Shown here: positions 16,958 through 25,190 of the stretch, in pieces
Layout of the letters: the number at the start of each line of letters is the position of its first letter
How positions within the stretch are numbered: position 1 is the first letter of the stretch
Origin: Eubacteriales bacterium
GTDB taxonomy: Bacteria; Bacillota; Clostridia; Lachnospirales; Lachnospiraceae
Assembly (NCBI GenBank): GCA_030536755.1
Contig: JAUNPJ010000022.1
Span: 1 to 48,527, forward strand
DNA length: 48,527 bases
Reading direction: 5' to 3'
Made by a program: the position numbers and the translations under genes
The notes under the pieces: model-generated
Told to the model about the DNA's origin: nothing
The model's input: only the letters and a program-made list of their open reading frames with translations
Database searches by the model: none

Positions 16958-17364
16958 GGCATTTCGTTTTCTTTCTCTACTTTTTTCATACAATTTACAC
17001 AAAGTCCATAAAAATTTGTAATATGCCCTTCTATTTTTCCCGAAAAAGTCAACGCTGCTTTTTGATCAAGCTCACTGTCTTCCTCTATATCCAGGTCGAT
17101 CACACTATGACAGTTTCTACAGATAAAATGGTTATGAGGACTTGTTCTGGCATCATAACGATCGGGTCCGTTACTTACAGTCACTTTCGTAATCTCACCG
17201 ATGTCTGCCAGAAGTGACAGATTTCTATATACTGTTCCAAGACTGATATTGGGAAATACCACTCTGAGATTCTCATACACAGTATCGGCAGATGGATGGT
17301 CATAGCGTGAGTTTAAAAACTCTTTGATTGCCTCTCTCTGTCGGCTGTATTTTAATGCTGCCAT
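16954..17364 (-). CDS. Fur family regulator, PerR-like
   Basis: 136-residue metal-dependent repressor. N-terminal winged helix with HPSADTVYENLR and ISLGTVYRNLSLL (DNA recognition); C-terminal dimerisation domain with the regulatory-site residues RYDARTSPHNHF and two structural zinc pairs, CRNC and CVNC. The residues and the rubrerythrin neighbour favour PerR over Fur or Zur. Start at 17364 has AAAGGAGGAAAG directly upstream. A dyad on its own promoter suggests autoregulation. Confidence 0.9.
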   Translation of the reverse strand: MAALKYSRQREAIKEFLNSRYDHPSADTVYENLRVVFPNISLGTVYRNLSLLADIGEITKVTVSNGPDRYDARTSPHNHFICRNCHSVIDLDIEEDSELDQKAALTFSGKIEGHITNFYGLCVNCMKKVEKENEMP

Positions 17365-17379
17365 CTTTCCTCCTTTCAA

Positions 17380-17394
17380 TAACAATAATTGTTA
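17380..17394. promoter_or_regulatory. Per/Fur-box dyad before the perR-like gene
   Basis: TAACAATAATTGTTA is a perfect 7-1-7 dyad at the predicted transcription start, just after the -10 box. This is the expected autoregulatory operator position. Confidence 0.65.
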
Positions 17395-17402
17395 CTGAAA
17401 CC

Positions 17403-17431
17403 ACTATATCATATTGTACCGTTTTTGTCAA
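17403..17431 (-). promoter_or_regulatory. promoter of the perR-like gene
   Basis: TTGACA (17426-17431), 17-bp spacer and TATAGT (17403-17408) on the minus strand. Confidence 0.78.
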
Positions 17432-17445
17432 GTATGGCAAATCTG

Positions 17446-18564
17446 CTATTCTGCTGTTCCATCGGATACAGTTTCTTCTTCTGCTGCCGCATCATCTTCC
17501 GTCTCATCTGTGTCAGCCTGTTTAAAAGAATACTTATCGTTATCCGTTACCTTCAACGTTTTCAGGACCTTTTTATTCTGAGTTATCTCAGAATCTTCGC
17601 GCCATTTCCCTGTTGTCTCATCATACAAATCCTGCTGTCTGTCATTGATAATCATCTTCTTCTCATCTTCCGTTGCATCCTTATCAAATGCCGCATCCAA
17701 ACGAACTACATAATATGCACCGTCAGCTTCTACCAGATTGCTGGCTACCTCTCCGTCTGTCAGATTTTTGACTATATCGCGCACCTCCTGCGGTACTGCT
17801 GTACTGTCCTCTTCCTCTGCAGAAGAACTGGTTGCAAAATGAGTCGTTGTCGCACTGAGATCTTCATCTACACCTTTTGCGATTGCATCCATATCCGCAT
17901 CTGCTGTAGCCATCACTTCATCCAGAACCTGCTGTGCCGTCGTCTTTGCATCTGTTTTCGTTTCTTCAGAGTCATCCTGCTCTTCCTCACTGTCAGCTAC
18001 TTTTACGAAAGTAACCCCTGTCTGGGCAGCCTCATCATCCGAAACCTCGGTATCTGCCTCCGCAGTGATCGGATCATACATTTTTTCTTTATAATAAGAT
18101 AATTCCAGCACTTCCTCAACCATATCCTGATTCACACCCAAATAGGTAAGTGTTTCCTCATCGTTTGCTTTTATAAACTTTTCTGCAGCTTTCTCAATCT
18201 TCTCTTTTTCCTCATCGGAAACCGTCACATCATAATCAGCCGCGTGCTGACGCAGGATGACCATATCCTCCATCTGTTCCATGACATCGCTCAAAGTCTG
18301 TTCACCGTAGGTCTCTCCGCTCTCTTCATCCGCCACCTGACTCCAGATTCCTGCAGAGCCTCCAAAATACATCTCATACATCTGAGCTGTCTGCGCCTGC
18401 TGATAACGCAGCATAAAGTTTACAGTTCCAAGTTTTATGTCCTCATCATTTACGGTAGATACCGTTTTATTTCCATCAATATTTTTTGAACAGCCTGTCA
18501 TACTTACCGCCGCCAGTGTTGTGGCAACGGCACAAATGGCTGCCTTTTTTAAATAGTTTTTCAT
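17446..18564 (-). CDS. PrsA/SurA-like foldase lipoprotein
   Basis: 372-residue exported lipoprotein. The N-terminus is a lipoprotein signal (KKAAICAVATTLAAVSMTGC; lipobox SMTGC with the acylated Cys). The body is helical and acidic, like the SurA-N/PrsA chaperone region, with a divergent parvulin-like segment around the GEVASNLVEADGAYYVVRLD stretch, and ends in an Asp/Glu-rich low-complexity tail. It should help fold exported proteins; isomerase activity is uncertain. Start 18564 has GAGGAGGAAG upstream; a reading from 18624 would run through the promoter. It follows mfd, a common order in Clostridia. Confidence 0.85.
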   Translation of the reverse strand: MKNYLKKAAICAVATTLAAVSMTGCSKNIDGNKTVSTVNDEDIKLGTVNFMLRYQQAQTAQMYEMYFGGSAGIWSQVADEESGETYGEQTLSDVMEQMEDMVILRQHAADYDVTVSDEEKEKIEKAAEKFIKANDEETLTYLGVNQDMVEEVLELSYYKEKMYDPITAEADTEVSDDEAAQTGVTFVKVADSEEEQDDSEETKTDAKTTAQQVLDEVMATADADMDAIAKGVDEDLSATTTHFATSSSAEEEDSTAVPQEVRDIVKNLTDGEVASNLVEADGAYYVVRLDAAFDKDATEDEKKMIINDRQQDLYDETTGKWREDSEITQNKKVLKTLKVTDNDKYSFKQADTDETEDDAAAEEETVSDGTAE

Positions 18565-18595
18565 TTCTTCCTCCTCTAATGCGTTCATACTTTTG

Positions 18596-18624
18596 AGTAT
18601 AAACTTTTTTCTTTTTTCGGGCAA
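18596..18624 (-). promoter_or_regulatory. promoter of the foldase gene
   Basis: TTGCCC (18619-18624), 17-bp spacer and TATACT (18596-18601) on the minus strand, in the gap after mfd. Confidence 0.6.
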
Positions 18625-18662
18625 GGTTTCTATTCAAATTTCAGAAATTCTTCACATTTGTA

Positions 18663-21600
18663 TTACTCTTCTACCAAGAGCAGAATTTTTTCCAACAATT
18701 CCCGAATAGAATCCAGTTTTTTCCTGTCAATCTGAAACAGAAAATATGGATTTGCTTCTACTTTAAAGTCCAGCTGTCGATTGTATTCCGTCAACAATGG
18801 AGGTATGCCAGCCGGATTCACTTTGGCCCGCTCATACATCGTCATTTTCACCGTATTTCCGCGCTGCTTTACTTCTATCATATAAGCTTTATGTGCCAGC
18901 GCCTTCAGATTTGCAATAAACAGAAGATTCATGACTGCCTTTGGCGGCTCTCCAAAACGATCCAGAAGCTCTTCCAGCATATCTTCGTATTCTTCCTGAT
19001 TCTCAATTCCCGCAATTCTTTTATAAATATCCAGCTTCTGCATCTCATTGGCAATATAACGCTCCGGAATAAACGCATCAATATCCAGATCAATGGTCGT
19101 CTCAAAATCCTCCATCTGCGGGATTCCTTTTGCTTCCTTGACAGCCTCGCTGAGCATTTTGCAATACAGATCATATCCTACGGATTCCATATGTCCATGC
19201 TGCTCAGCTCCCAGAAGGTTACCCGCTCCGCGAATCTCCAGATCTCTCATGGCAATCTTGAATCCGCTTCCAAGCTGCGTAAATTCCCGAATAGCAGACA
19301 AACGTTTCTCTGCTGTCTCCTGCAGCAATTTGTCCCTCCGATACATCAAAAAGGCGTAGGCAAGACGATTGGAACGTCCGATTCTTCCTCTCAGCTGATA
19401 TAACTGAGAAAGTCCATAACGGTCCGCATCATGAATGATCATCGTATTCGCATTGGAAATATCCAGCCCCGTCTCAATGATCGTAGTCGATACCAGCACA
19501 TCAATGTCTCCATTAATAAAATCAAACATAATCCGCTCGAGCTGGCGTTCATTCATCTGGCCATGCGCATACGAAACGACCGCATCCGGAACCAGCTGCT
19601 GCACTTTTCCAGCCACATCTGCAATATCATTGACCCGGTTGTACACATAGTAGACCTGACCGCCTCTGTTCAGCTCTCTCGTAATCGCCTCGCGCACCGT
19701 CTCCTCATCATATTCCATCACATAAGTCTGAATCGGCATACGATCCATCGGCGGCTCTTCCAAAACACTCATATCGCGGATACCGATCAGACTCATATGA
19801 AGAGTACGCGGAATCGGTGTAGCCGTCAGTGTCAGAACATCCACATTCTTTTTTAATTTTTTGATTTTTTCCTTGTGTGTGACACCAAAACGCTGTTCCT
19901 CATCAATGATCAGCATACCCAAATCCTTGAATTTTACATCCTCCGATAAAATACGATGTGTTCCGATCACAATATCCACCAGACCTTTTTTCAGATCCTG
20001 CACCGTCTTCTTCTGCTCTGTCGAAGAACGAAAACGGCACAAAAGATCCACACGCACAGGGAAATCCTTCATTCGCTGAGCAAACGTGTTGTAGTGCTGC
20101 TGCGCCAGAATGGTCGTCGGCACAAGATAGGCCACCTGTTTCCCTTCCTGAATTGCCTTGAACGCGGCACGGATCGCAATTTCTGTCTTTCCGTATCCAA
20201 CATCTCCGCAAATCAGGCGATCCATGATCTTGTGGCTTTCCATGTCTCTCTTCGTATCCTCAATGGCCTGAAGCTGGTCTTCTGTCTCCTCATAAGGAAA
20301 CATTTCTTCAAATTCCTTCTGCCAGACGGTATCCGGCTCGTAGGCATAGCCATCCGTTTCCTGACGGGCAGCGTACAATTCCACCAGATCTCTGGCAATA
20401 TTTTTCACAGCCCCCTTCACCCTGGACTTCGTTCTATGCCACTCCTGTCCTCCCAGCCGATTCAGCTTCTGACGTTTGGCATCCGCCCCTGCATATTTCT
20501 GCAGTGTGTCAAGCTGTGTAGCCAGAATATAAAGATTGCTGCCGCCGCTGTACTCAATCTTAATATAATCTTTGACGACCTTGTCCACCTCTACCTTTTC
20601 GATGCCCCGGTAAATTCCGAGTCCATGATTTTCATGAACCACATAATCTCCGACAGACAACTCCGCAAAATCCTGAATTTTCTGTCCGGAATACTGGCGG
20701 CGTTTTTTCTTTTTTCGCTGTTCATGTCCGAAAATATCCGACTCGGTAATAACCACAAACTTAATCATCGGATATTCAAAACCTTTGCGGGCATGTCCGT
20801 ATACCACCATAATCTCTCCCGGCTGGATCAGACGGTTTTCGTCCTCCGTATAAAATGCATTCAAATCATTATCGCGCAGGTCCTCTGCCAGACGTGCCGC
20901 TCTGGTTCTGGATCCAGACATGAGAACTACCTGATATTTTTTTCTCTTCCATACGGCCAGATCTTTTACCAGAAGATCAAAGCTGTTGTTATAAGAGCTG
21001 ACCGACTGTACCGTCAAATCATATTTTTCTATGATTTTCCATTCCTTTGGACTCTGCTCAATCGTACAAAGAGCCGCACAGGGACGACTGTTGAGTTTCT
21101 TACAAATTTCTTTGTAATCACAAAGCATATCTTCTGTCAGATCACAGTATCCACGTGCCTCCCGATTGTACATACTTTCCCGAAATTCCTGTTCAATCTG
21201 CGTGGCAGCCTCTGTCAGACGATTTGGCTCATCAAGATAGATGATTGTCTCCTTTTCCGAAAAATAATCCAGAAACGAAACCCTGCCGTTTTCCTCTTCT
21301 TTCTCAGCAGCAGGATAAATGGTAATTTGTTCCAGATTCTCCAGAGAACGCTGGCTTTCCACATCAAAACTGCGGATTGAATCGATTTCATCTCCCCACA
21401 ATTCCACACGGACAGGATTTTCCTCTGTCAAAGGGTAAATATCAACAATATCTCCGCGCACGGCAAATTGCCCAGACATTTCTACCTGGGCTACCCGCTC
21501 GTATCCTGAAGATACCAGATCTTTTTTTAATTGTTCCAAATCAATGACTGCAGCACTTTGCAGACAACTCAGGCTGGCTTTTATCCGCTCCAGTGGTCTT

Positions 21601-21977
21601 AGATAATCCATACAACCATTGATACTGGTAAAGACAACCGGCTGTTTTCCTTCCAATAAAGCCTTTACCACCTGCATCCTCTGCCTGATCAGAAGATTTC
21701 CATGAATATCCGTCCGATAAAAAAGCAAATCCTTGCCTGGATACAGCATGGCTGATTTTGAATAGAAGCGGTAATCCTCATACAAATCTCTGGCTTTCTG
21801 ATCATCTGCAGCAATGATCAGCTGGCTTTTGGAACACTGGGAGAGTCCATACAGCAAATGTGCCTTCTGCGAATCCATGCACCCGGAAATCTGCACAATT
21901 CCCTGTCTTTTTCCCAGTTTTCCTGAAAGCTCCTCAAACTCTGCCATCTTCCGCAGCGGCTGGATAAATGCTTTCAT
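18663..21977 (-). CDS. mfd: transcription-repair coupling factor Mfd
   Basis: 1104-residue ATP-driven translocase that removes stalled RNA polymerase from DNA lesions and recruits UvrA. In order: N-terminal UvrB-like domains, CarD-like polymerase-interaction domain (VGDYVVHENHGLGIYRG), helicase motor with Walker A (CGDVGYGKTE), DEEQ box (IIDEEQRFGV) and motif VI (QLRGRIGRSN), and the C-terminal TRCF domain. Length is normal. ATG at 21977 follows GAGAGGATAG; pth lies 15 bp before it. Confidence 0.97.
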   Translation of the reverse strand: MKAFIQPLRKMAEFEELSGKLGKRQGIVQISGCMDSQKAHLLYGLSQCSKSQLIIAADDQKARDLYEDYRFYSKSAMLYPGKDLLFYRTDIHGNLLIRQRMQVVKALLEGKQPVVFTSINGCMDYLRPLERIKASLSCLQSAAVIDLEQLKKDLVSSGYERVAQVEMSGQFAVRGDIVDIYPLTEENPVRVELWGDEIDSIRSFDVESQRSLENLEQITIYPAAEKEEENGRVSFLDYFSEKETIIYLDEPNRLTEAATQIEQEFRESMYNREARGYCDLTEDMLCDYKEICKKLNSRPCAALCTIEQSPKEWKIIEKYDLTVQSVSSYNNSFDLLVKDLAVWKRKKYQVVLMSGSRTRAARLAEDLRDNDLNAFYTEDENRLIQPGEIMVVYGHARKGFEYPMIKFVVITESDIFGHEQRKKKKRRQYSGQKIQDFAELSVGDYVVHENHGLGIYRGIEKVEVDKVVKDYIKIEYSGGSNLYILATQLDTLQKYAGADAKRQKLNRLGGQEWHRTKSRVKGAVKNIARDLVELYAARQETDGYAYEPDTVWQKEFEEMFPYEETEDQLQAIEDTKRDMESHKIMDRLICGDVGYGKTEIAIRAAFKAIQEGKQVAYLVPTTILAQQHYNTFAQRMKDFPVRVDLLCRFRSSTEQKKTVQDLKKGLVDIVIGTHRILSEDVKFKDLGMLIIDEEQRFGVTHKEKIKKLKKNVDVLTLTATPIPRTLHMSLIGIRDMSVLEEPPMDRMPIQTYVMEYDEETVREAITRELNRGGQVYYVYNRVNDIADVAGKVQQLVPDAVVSYAHGQMNERQLERIMFDFINGDIDVLVSTTIIETGLDISNANTMIIHDADRYGLSQLYQLRGRIGRSNRLAYAFLMYRRDKLLQETAEKRLSAIREFTQLGSGFKIAMRDLEIRGAGNLLGAEQHGHMESVGYDLYCKMLSEAVKEAKGIPQMEDFETTIDLDIDAFIPERYIANEMQKLDIYKRIAGIENQEEYEDMLEELLDRFGEPPKAVMNLLFIANLKALAHKAYMIEVKQRGNTVKMTMYERAKVNPAGIPPLLTEYNRQLDFKVEANPYFLFQIDRKKLDSIRELLEKILLLVEE

Positions 21978-21992
21978 TTCTGTCTATCCTCT

Positions 21993-22562
21993 CTATTCTT
22001 TTCTGTTATATTCATTCATTGCGGCATCCGGGCCCTCTTCCACGATCATGGCTACAGCCTTTGATGCTCTTACAATCGCCTCATCAATGTGCTTCCTCTC
22101 TTCGCCGGAAAATCGTCCCAGAACATAATCAGCCAGATCCCAGCCTTTCGGTTTGGCTCCCACACCAACTTTTACTCTTGTAAAATTCTGTGTTCCAAGT
22201 TTTTGAATAATATCTTTCATGCCATTATGGCCTCCGGCACTTCCCTTTTTGCGAATGCGAAGCTGACCGGGTTCCAGATCAATGTCATCGTAGACGACGA
22301 TCAATTCTGATTCCGGATCAATTTTAAAATAATCCACCATTGCGCGGATGGGACCTCCGCTTAAATTCATAAAAGACAAAGGTTTTACAAGGATTACTTT
22401 TTCACTGCCAATTCTTCCTTTGCCATACATAGCATCAAACTTTACTCCGGATCCCGGAACATTATATTCCTCTACCAGTTCATCTATGACATCAAAGCCC
22501 ATGTTATGTCTTGTTTTCTCGTATTTGCTTCCCGGATTTCCCAATCCCGCAATTATATACAT
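21993..22562 (-). CDS. pth: peptidyl-tRNA hydrolase
   Basis: 189-residue enzyme that frees tRNA from prematurely released peptidyl-tRNA. N-terminal IAGLGNPGSKYEKTRHNMGF holds the catalytic-region Asn and His; the LVKPLSFMNLSGG and GSAGGHNGMKDI signatures follow. Full length. The start has CAGGAGATTAC upstream. It lies 35 bp after the GTPase-like gene and 15 bp before mfd, so all may be co-transcribed. Confidence 0.95.
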   Translation of the reverse strand: MYIIAGLGNPGSKYEKTRHNMGFDVIDELVEEYNVPGSGVKFDAMYGKGRIGSEKVILVKPLSFMNLSGGPIRAMVDYFKIDPESELIVVYDDIDLEPGQLRIRKKGSAGGHNGMKDIIQKLGTQNFTRVKVGVGAKPKGWDLADYVLGRFSGEERKHIDEAIVRASKAVAMIVEEGPDAAMNEYNRKE

Positions 22563-22597
22563 ATTGTAATCTCCTGTTTTCTTCTATAATAATTATA

Positions 22598-23551
22598 TTA
22601 ACTGAAATAAACCATCTCTTCTTCCAGAGGTTCACAGATTTCCACTTTCTCAGCATGAATTACCGGACCATATCCATGATAGGCTGCCTGTTTTTCCACA
22701 GCAATCGTACCCGTCACCTCTACCCAGTCATCAGACTTTAACTTGGAAGCATAAGGGCTCTTGCAGATATAGCCGATAAACGTCGTATCATCTGCACAGC
22801 AGGTCATCGCAATTCTTCCAGGTACAAAACACTTGGAATTCATACCGGTCGGCTTCAATACTCTACCCTTAAACTTTACTGTTTTTCCTTCATATTTATC
22901 CGGATGATCGAGCGCATCCACATACCAGATTCCATAATCCTCCGGCAAAATATCAATCACCGGTGCATCCAGATCAAAAGGAAGCGACTCTGCAAAAACA
23001 TCAATTTCTCCCTCTTCATCCTCAAAAATAATTTCTGAGCTCTGGTTGACCACTTTAATGCTTCTTCGATATGCGGCAAGCGGATCGCTCTCCTTGCACC
23101 GATTAAACAGCACCAGCTCCGCATGACGTACCATCTCCATAAACAGAGACTTCATATTATTCATATACATCTGGAAGGTACTTCCATCTACCGTTGTGAT
23201 ATGCTGTACGATTCCCCATCCGGAAGGAAGATGCATCTCCTCAAAACGTTTTACAGACCACATACCATTGTACTCAATCAGCACACGTCCCGGATTGTGC
23301 GCAATCTCCAATGCCATCAGATATTCCGGTGTCAGGTCTTCTTCATTTTCCACCACTTCCACTACAGTATTGCACGCTTTCAGGCTATCCGGATCGTACT
23401 CCTCCTCACCTTCCTCACACAAAATCAACAATGTTTTCTCAGGAATCGCAAAATAATCCTGCTCTATGGTAAATCTCAAAAAACTGGTCTTTCCGCTCTC
23501 CAGAAAACCTGTCATAAGATATATGGGAACTCTTACTTCTTCTTCCTGCAT
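22598..23551 (-). CDS. G3E-type GTP-binding protein with C-terminal OB-like domain
   Basis: 317-residue protein. The first 190 residues resemble a CobW/G3E GTPase: P-loop GFLESGKTSF at 15-24 and a later NRCKESD that may serve as base-recognition segment. It lacks the CxCC motif seen in its neighbour. The C-terminal 120 residues (DALDHPDKYEGKTVKFKGRV ... DDWVEVTGTI) look like the C-terminal OB-like part of YcgQ/TIGR03943 proteins, normally linked to a membrane permease. Exact role unknown; metal handling is inferred from its place 24 bp after the CobW-like gene. Confidence 0.75.
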   Translation of the reverse strand: MQEEEVRVPIYLMTGFLESGKTSFLRFTIEQDYFAIPEKTLLILCEEGEEEYDPDSLKACNTVVEVVENEEDLTPEYLMALEIAHNPGRVLIEYNGMWSVKRFEEMHLPSGWGIVQHITTVDGSTFQMYMNNMKSLFMEMVRHAELVLFNRCKESDPLAAYRRSIKVVNQSSEIIFEDEEGEIDVFAESLPFDLDAPVIDILPEDYGIWYVDALDHPDKYEGKTVKFKGRVLKPTGMNSKCFVPGRIAMTCCADDTTFIGYICKSPYASKLKSDDWVEVTGTIAVEKQAAYHGYGPVIHAEKVEICEPLEEEMVYFS

Positions 23552-23575
23552 CGTCTCACACTCCTATATCTTTCT

Positions 23576-24643
23576 TTAAGCATTTACGCCAAACAATTTT
23601 GCAAGCTTCTGCTCCTGAAGTTTCGAACCAATGACACAGATTCTTCCTGTGTAATCCGGTTCTCCGTTTCGCACGTCATCTTCTCCCGGAACCATATCAA
23701 AATAAATCCACTGTCCGTCAGCGCCCTCTACCATTCCTTTGCTTCTCAGGATCACACCATACTCTTCGCTCTCAGACAAAGTATCCAGAATATTCTCAAT
23801 CTGCTCTTTTGTAAAAGTCTTCGCAGTCTCACATCCCCAGCTTGTGAACACTTCATCTGCATGATGATGGTGATGGTCGTGACCGCATCCACACTCGTCA
23901 TGGTCGTGATGATGCTCATGGTGGTGTTCATGTTCGCATCCACACTCATCATGGTCATGATGATGCTCGTGTTCATGGTGATGCTCATGATGACCTCCAC
24001 ATACAGGGCACACTTCTTCATTCATCAGTTCATCCGCCAGTGATACCGTCTTTTCCATTGCTTCCAGTAATTTTGCTCCGCTTAATTTCTCAATTGGAGT
24101 CGTAACCAGAGTTGCATCCTCTTTCATTTTTTCTTTCAAAAGCTCAATCGCCTCATAAATTTTCTTATCATCTGCAACATCCGTTCTGCTGAGAATGATC
24201 GTGCTGGCATTCTCCACCTGATTTTCAAAGAATTCACCGAAGTTGCGCAGATACATTTTGCATTTTTTCACATCAACAACCGTAGTCAGGCTGTTGATTG
24301 TAATATCTGCCTCTTTCTCTACAGAAAGCACAGCCTTTGTCACATCAGACAGCTTGCCCACACCGGATGGCTCAATGATAATTCTGTCCGGATGATACTT
24401 ATCAATGACTTCTTTCAGCGCAACACCAAAATCTCCAACCAGAGAACAGCAAATACATCCGGAATTCATCTCACGGATTTCAATTCCTGCCTCTTTCAAA
24501 AAGCCGCCGTCAATACCAATTTCTCCAAATTCATTTTCAATCAGAACCACCTGTTCTCCAGCCAGACTGTCCTTTAATAATTTTTTGATTAATGTTGTTT
24601 TTCCGGCTCCCAGAAATCCGGAAATAATATCTACCTTTGTCAT
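23576..24643 (-). CDS. CobW/COG0523 family GTPase metallochaperone with His-rich segment
   Basis: 355-residue G3E GTPase. P-loop GFLGAGKTT (9-17), the metal-binding CICC (63-66), Walker B region IIIEPSGVG and SRTD as base-recognition variant. Residues 212-261 form a metal-binding stretch made almost only of His, Glu, Asp and Cys (CPVCGGHH, then runs of HHEH/HHHD with DECGC twice). The CobW C-terminal domain follows. Zinc delivery or storage is the best guess from COG0523 members, though nickel or cobalt cannot be excluded. AGGAGGAAAATT precedes the ATG. Confidence 0.9.
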   Translation of the reverse strand: MTKVDIISGFLGAGKTTLIKKLLKDSLAGEQVVLIENEFGEIGIDGGFLKEAGIEIREMNSGCICCSLVGDFGVALKEVIDKYHPDRIIIEPSGVGKLSDVTKAVLSVEKEADITINSLTTVVDVKKCKMYLRNFGEFFENQVENASTIILSRTDVADDKKIYEAIELLKEKMKEDATLVTTPIEKLSGAKLLEAMEKTVSLADELMNEEVCPVCGGHHEHHHEHEHHHDHDECGCEHEHHHEHHHDHDECGCGHDHHHHHADEVFTSWGCETAKTFTKEQIENILDTLSESEEYGVILRSKGMVEGADGQWIYFDMVPGEDDVRNGEPDYTGRICVIGSKLQEQKLAKLFGVNA

Positions 24644-24687
24644 AATTTTCCTCCTGTTTTTTTCGATTAACAGATTCGTCTTTGGCT

Positions 24688-24715
24688 ATTATAGCACAAA
24701 ACAAATCCTGTGCAA
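24688..24715 (-). promoter_or_regulatory. promoter of the CobW-like gene
   Basis: TTGCAC (24710-24715), 16-bp spacer and TATAAT (24688-24693) on the minus strand. No clear Zur-type dyad was seen around it. Confidence 0.6.
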
Positions 24716-24738
24716 GGTTTCAAAATTTCAGAAATGCC

Positions 24739-24773
24739 AAAAGGGACGAAAGTACCATTGATACTCTCGTCCC
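24739..24773 (-). terminator. terminator of the 77-residue protein gene
   Basis: GGGACGA (24743-24749) pairs with TCGTCCC (24767-24773) and AGTA with TACT inside, followed on the minus strand by a short T-run (24739-24742). Confidence 0.75.
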
Positions 24774-24800
24774 CGCATTCACCATAAATTCTCTTACTGA

Positions 24801-25034
24801 TTAGCCGTTGATCATGAAGTTCATCAGACGGTCAACATCTTCTTTCTCAGAAGCAATGATCTCCAGTTCAGGAATCTCACCATTGGAAAAAATATTTGCC
24901 AGAGAAACATACTGAGATAATTTGGATTTAAGATTTAATCTATCGCCTTCGCCTGTTACTAATTCAACTCTACCAGTACAACTGTCAACTACATCGAAAA
25001 ATTTCTGAATGTCTTTAATATTTGATACTTTCAT
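24801..25034 (-). CDS. conserved small protein of unknown function
   Basis: 77 residues, starting MKVSNIKDIQKFFDVVDSC. No domain is recognised with confidence. It looks like a soluble alpha/beta protein with a CTGRVELVTGEGDRLNLKSKL segment and an acidic C-terminal half. AAAGGAGATTTCC precedes the ATG at 25034; the longer frame from 25133 crosses the promoter. It has its own promoter and terminator, so it is a monocistronic unit between glgB and the CobW-like gene. I have an impression that similar small proteins occur in Lachnospiraceae, but could not search. Confidence 0.75.
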   Translation of the reverse strand: MKVSNIKDIQKFFDVVDSCTGRVELVTGEGDRLNLKSKLSQYVSLANIFSNGEIPELEIIASEKEDVDRLMNFMING

Positions 25035-25065
25035 TTTGGAAATCTCCTTTCTTTTATCTACGGCT

Positions 25066-25094
25066 ATTATACTATCACTTCCTGAAAAAGGCAA
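25066..25094 (-). promoter_or_regulatory. promoter of the 77-residue protein gene
   Basis: TTGCCT (25089-25094), 17-bp spacer and TATAAT (25066-25071) on the minus strand. Confidence 0.6.
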
Positions 25095-25190
25095 TTGGCG
25101 AATCCTCCTAAACCTTTTGCGCATCATTTTCAAAAGCTATACAAATTTTCTAACACATTTTTCCAAATATCCGAATTCCGGTATACAATT

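Noticed and set aside
19956-21380. 474-codon plus-strand frame opposite mfd
   Set aside because: Antisense shadow of mfd with no domain and no start signals.
23866-24010. Short tandem-repeat-like DNA (ATGATG/CATGGT units)
   Set aside because: It is the coding sequence of the His-rich segment of the CobW-like protein, not a CRISPR or satellite array.
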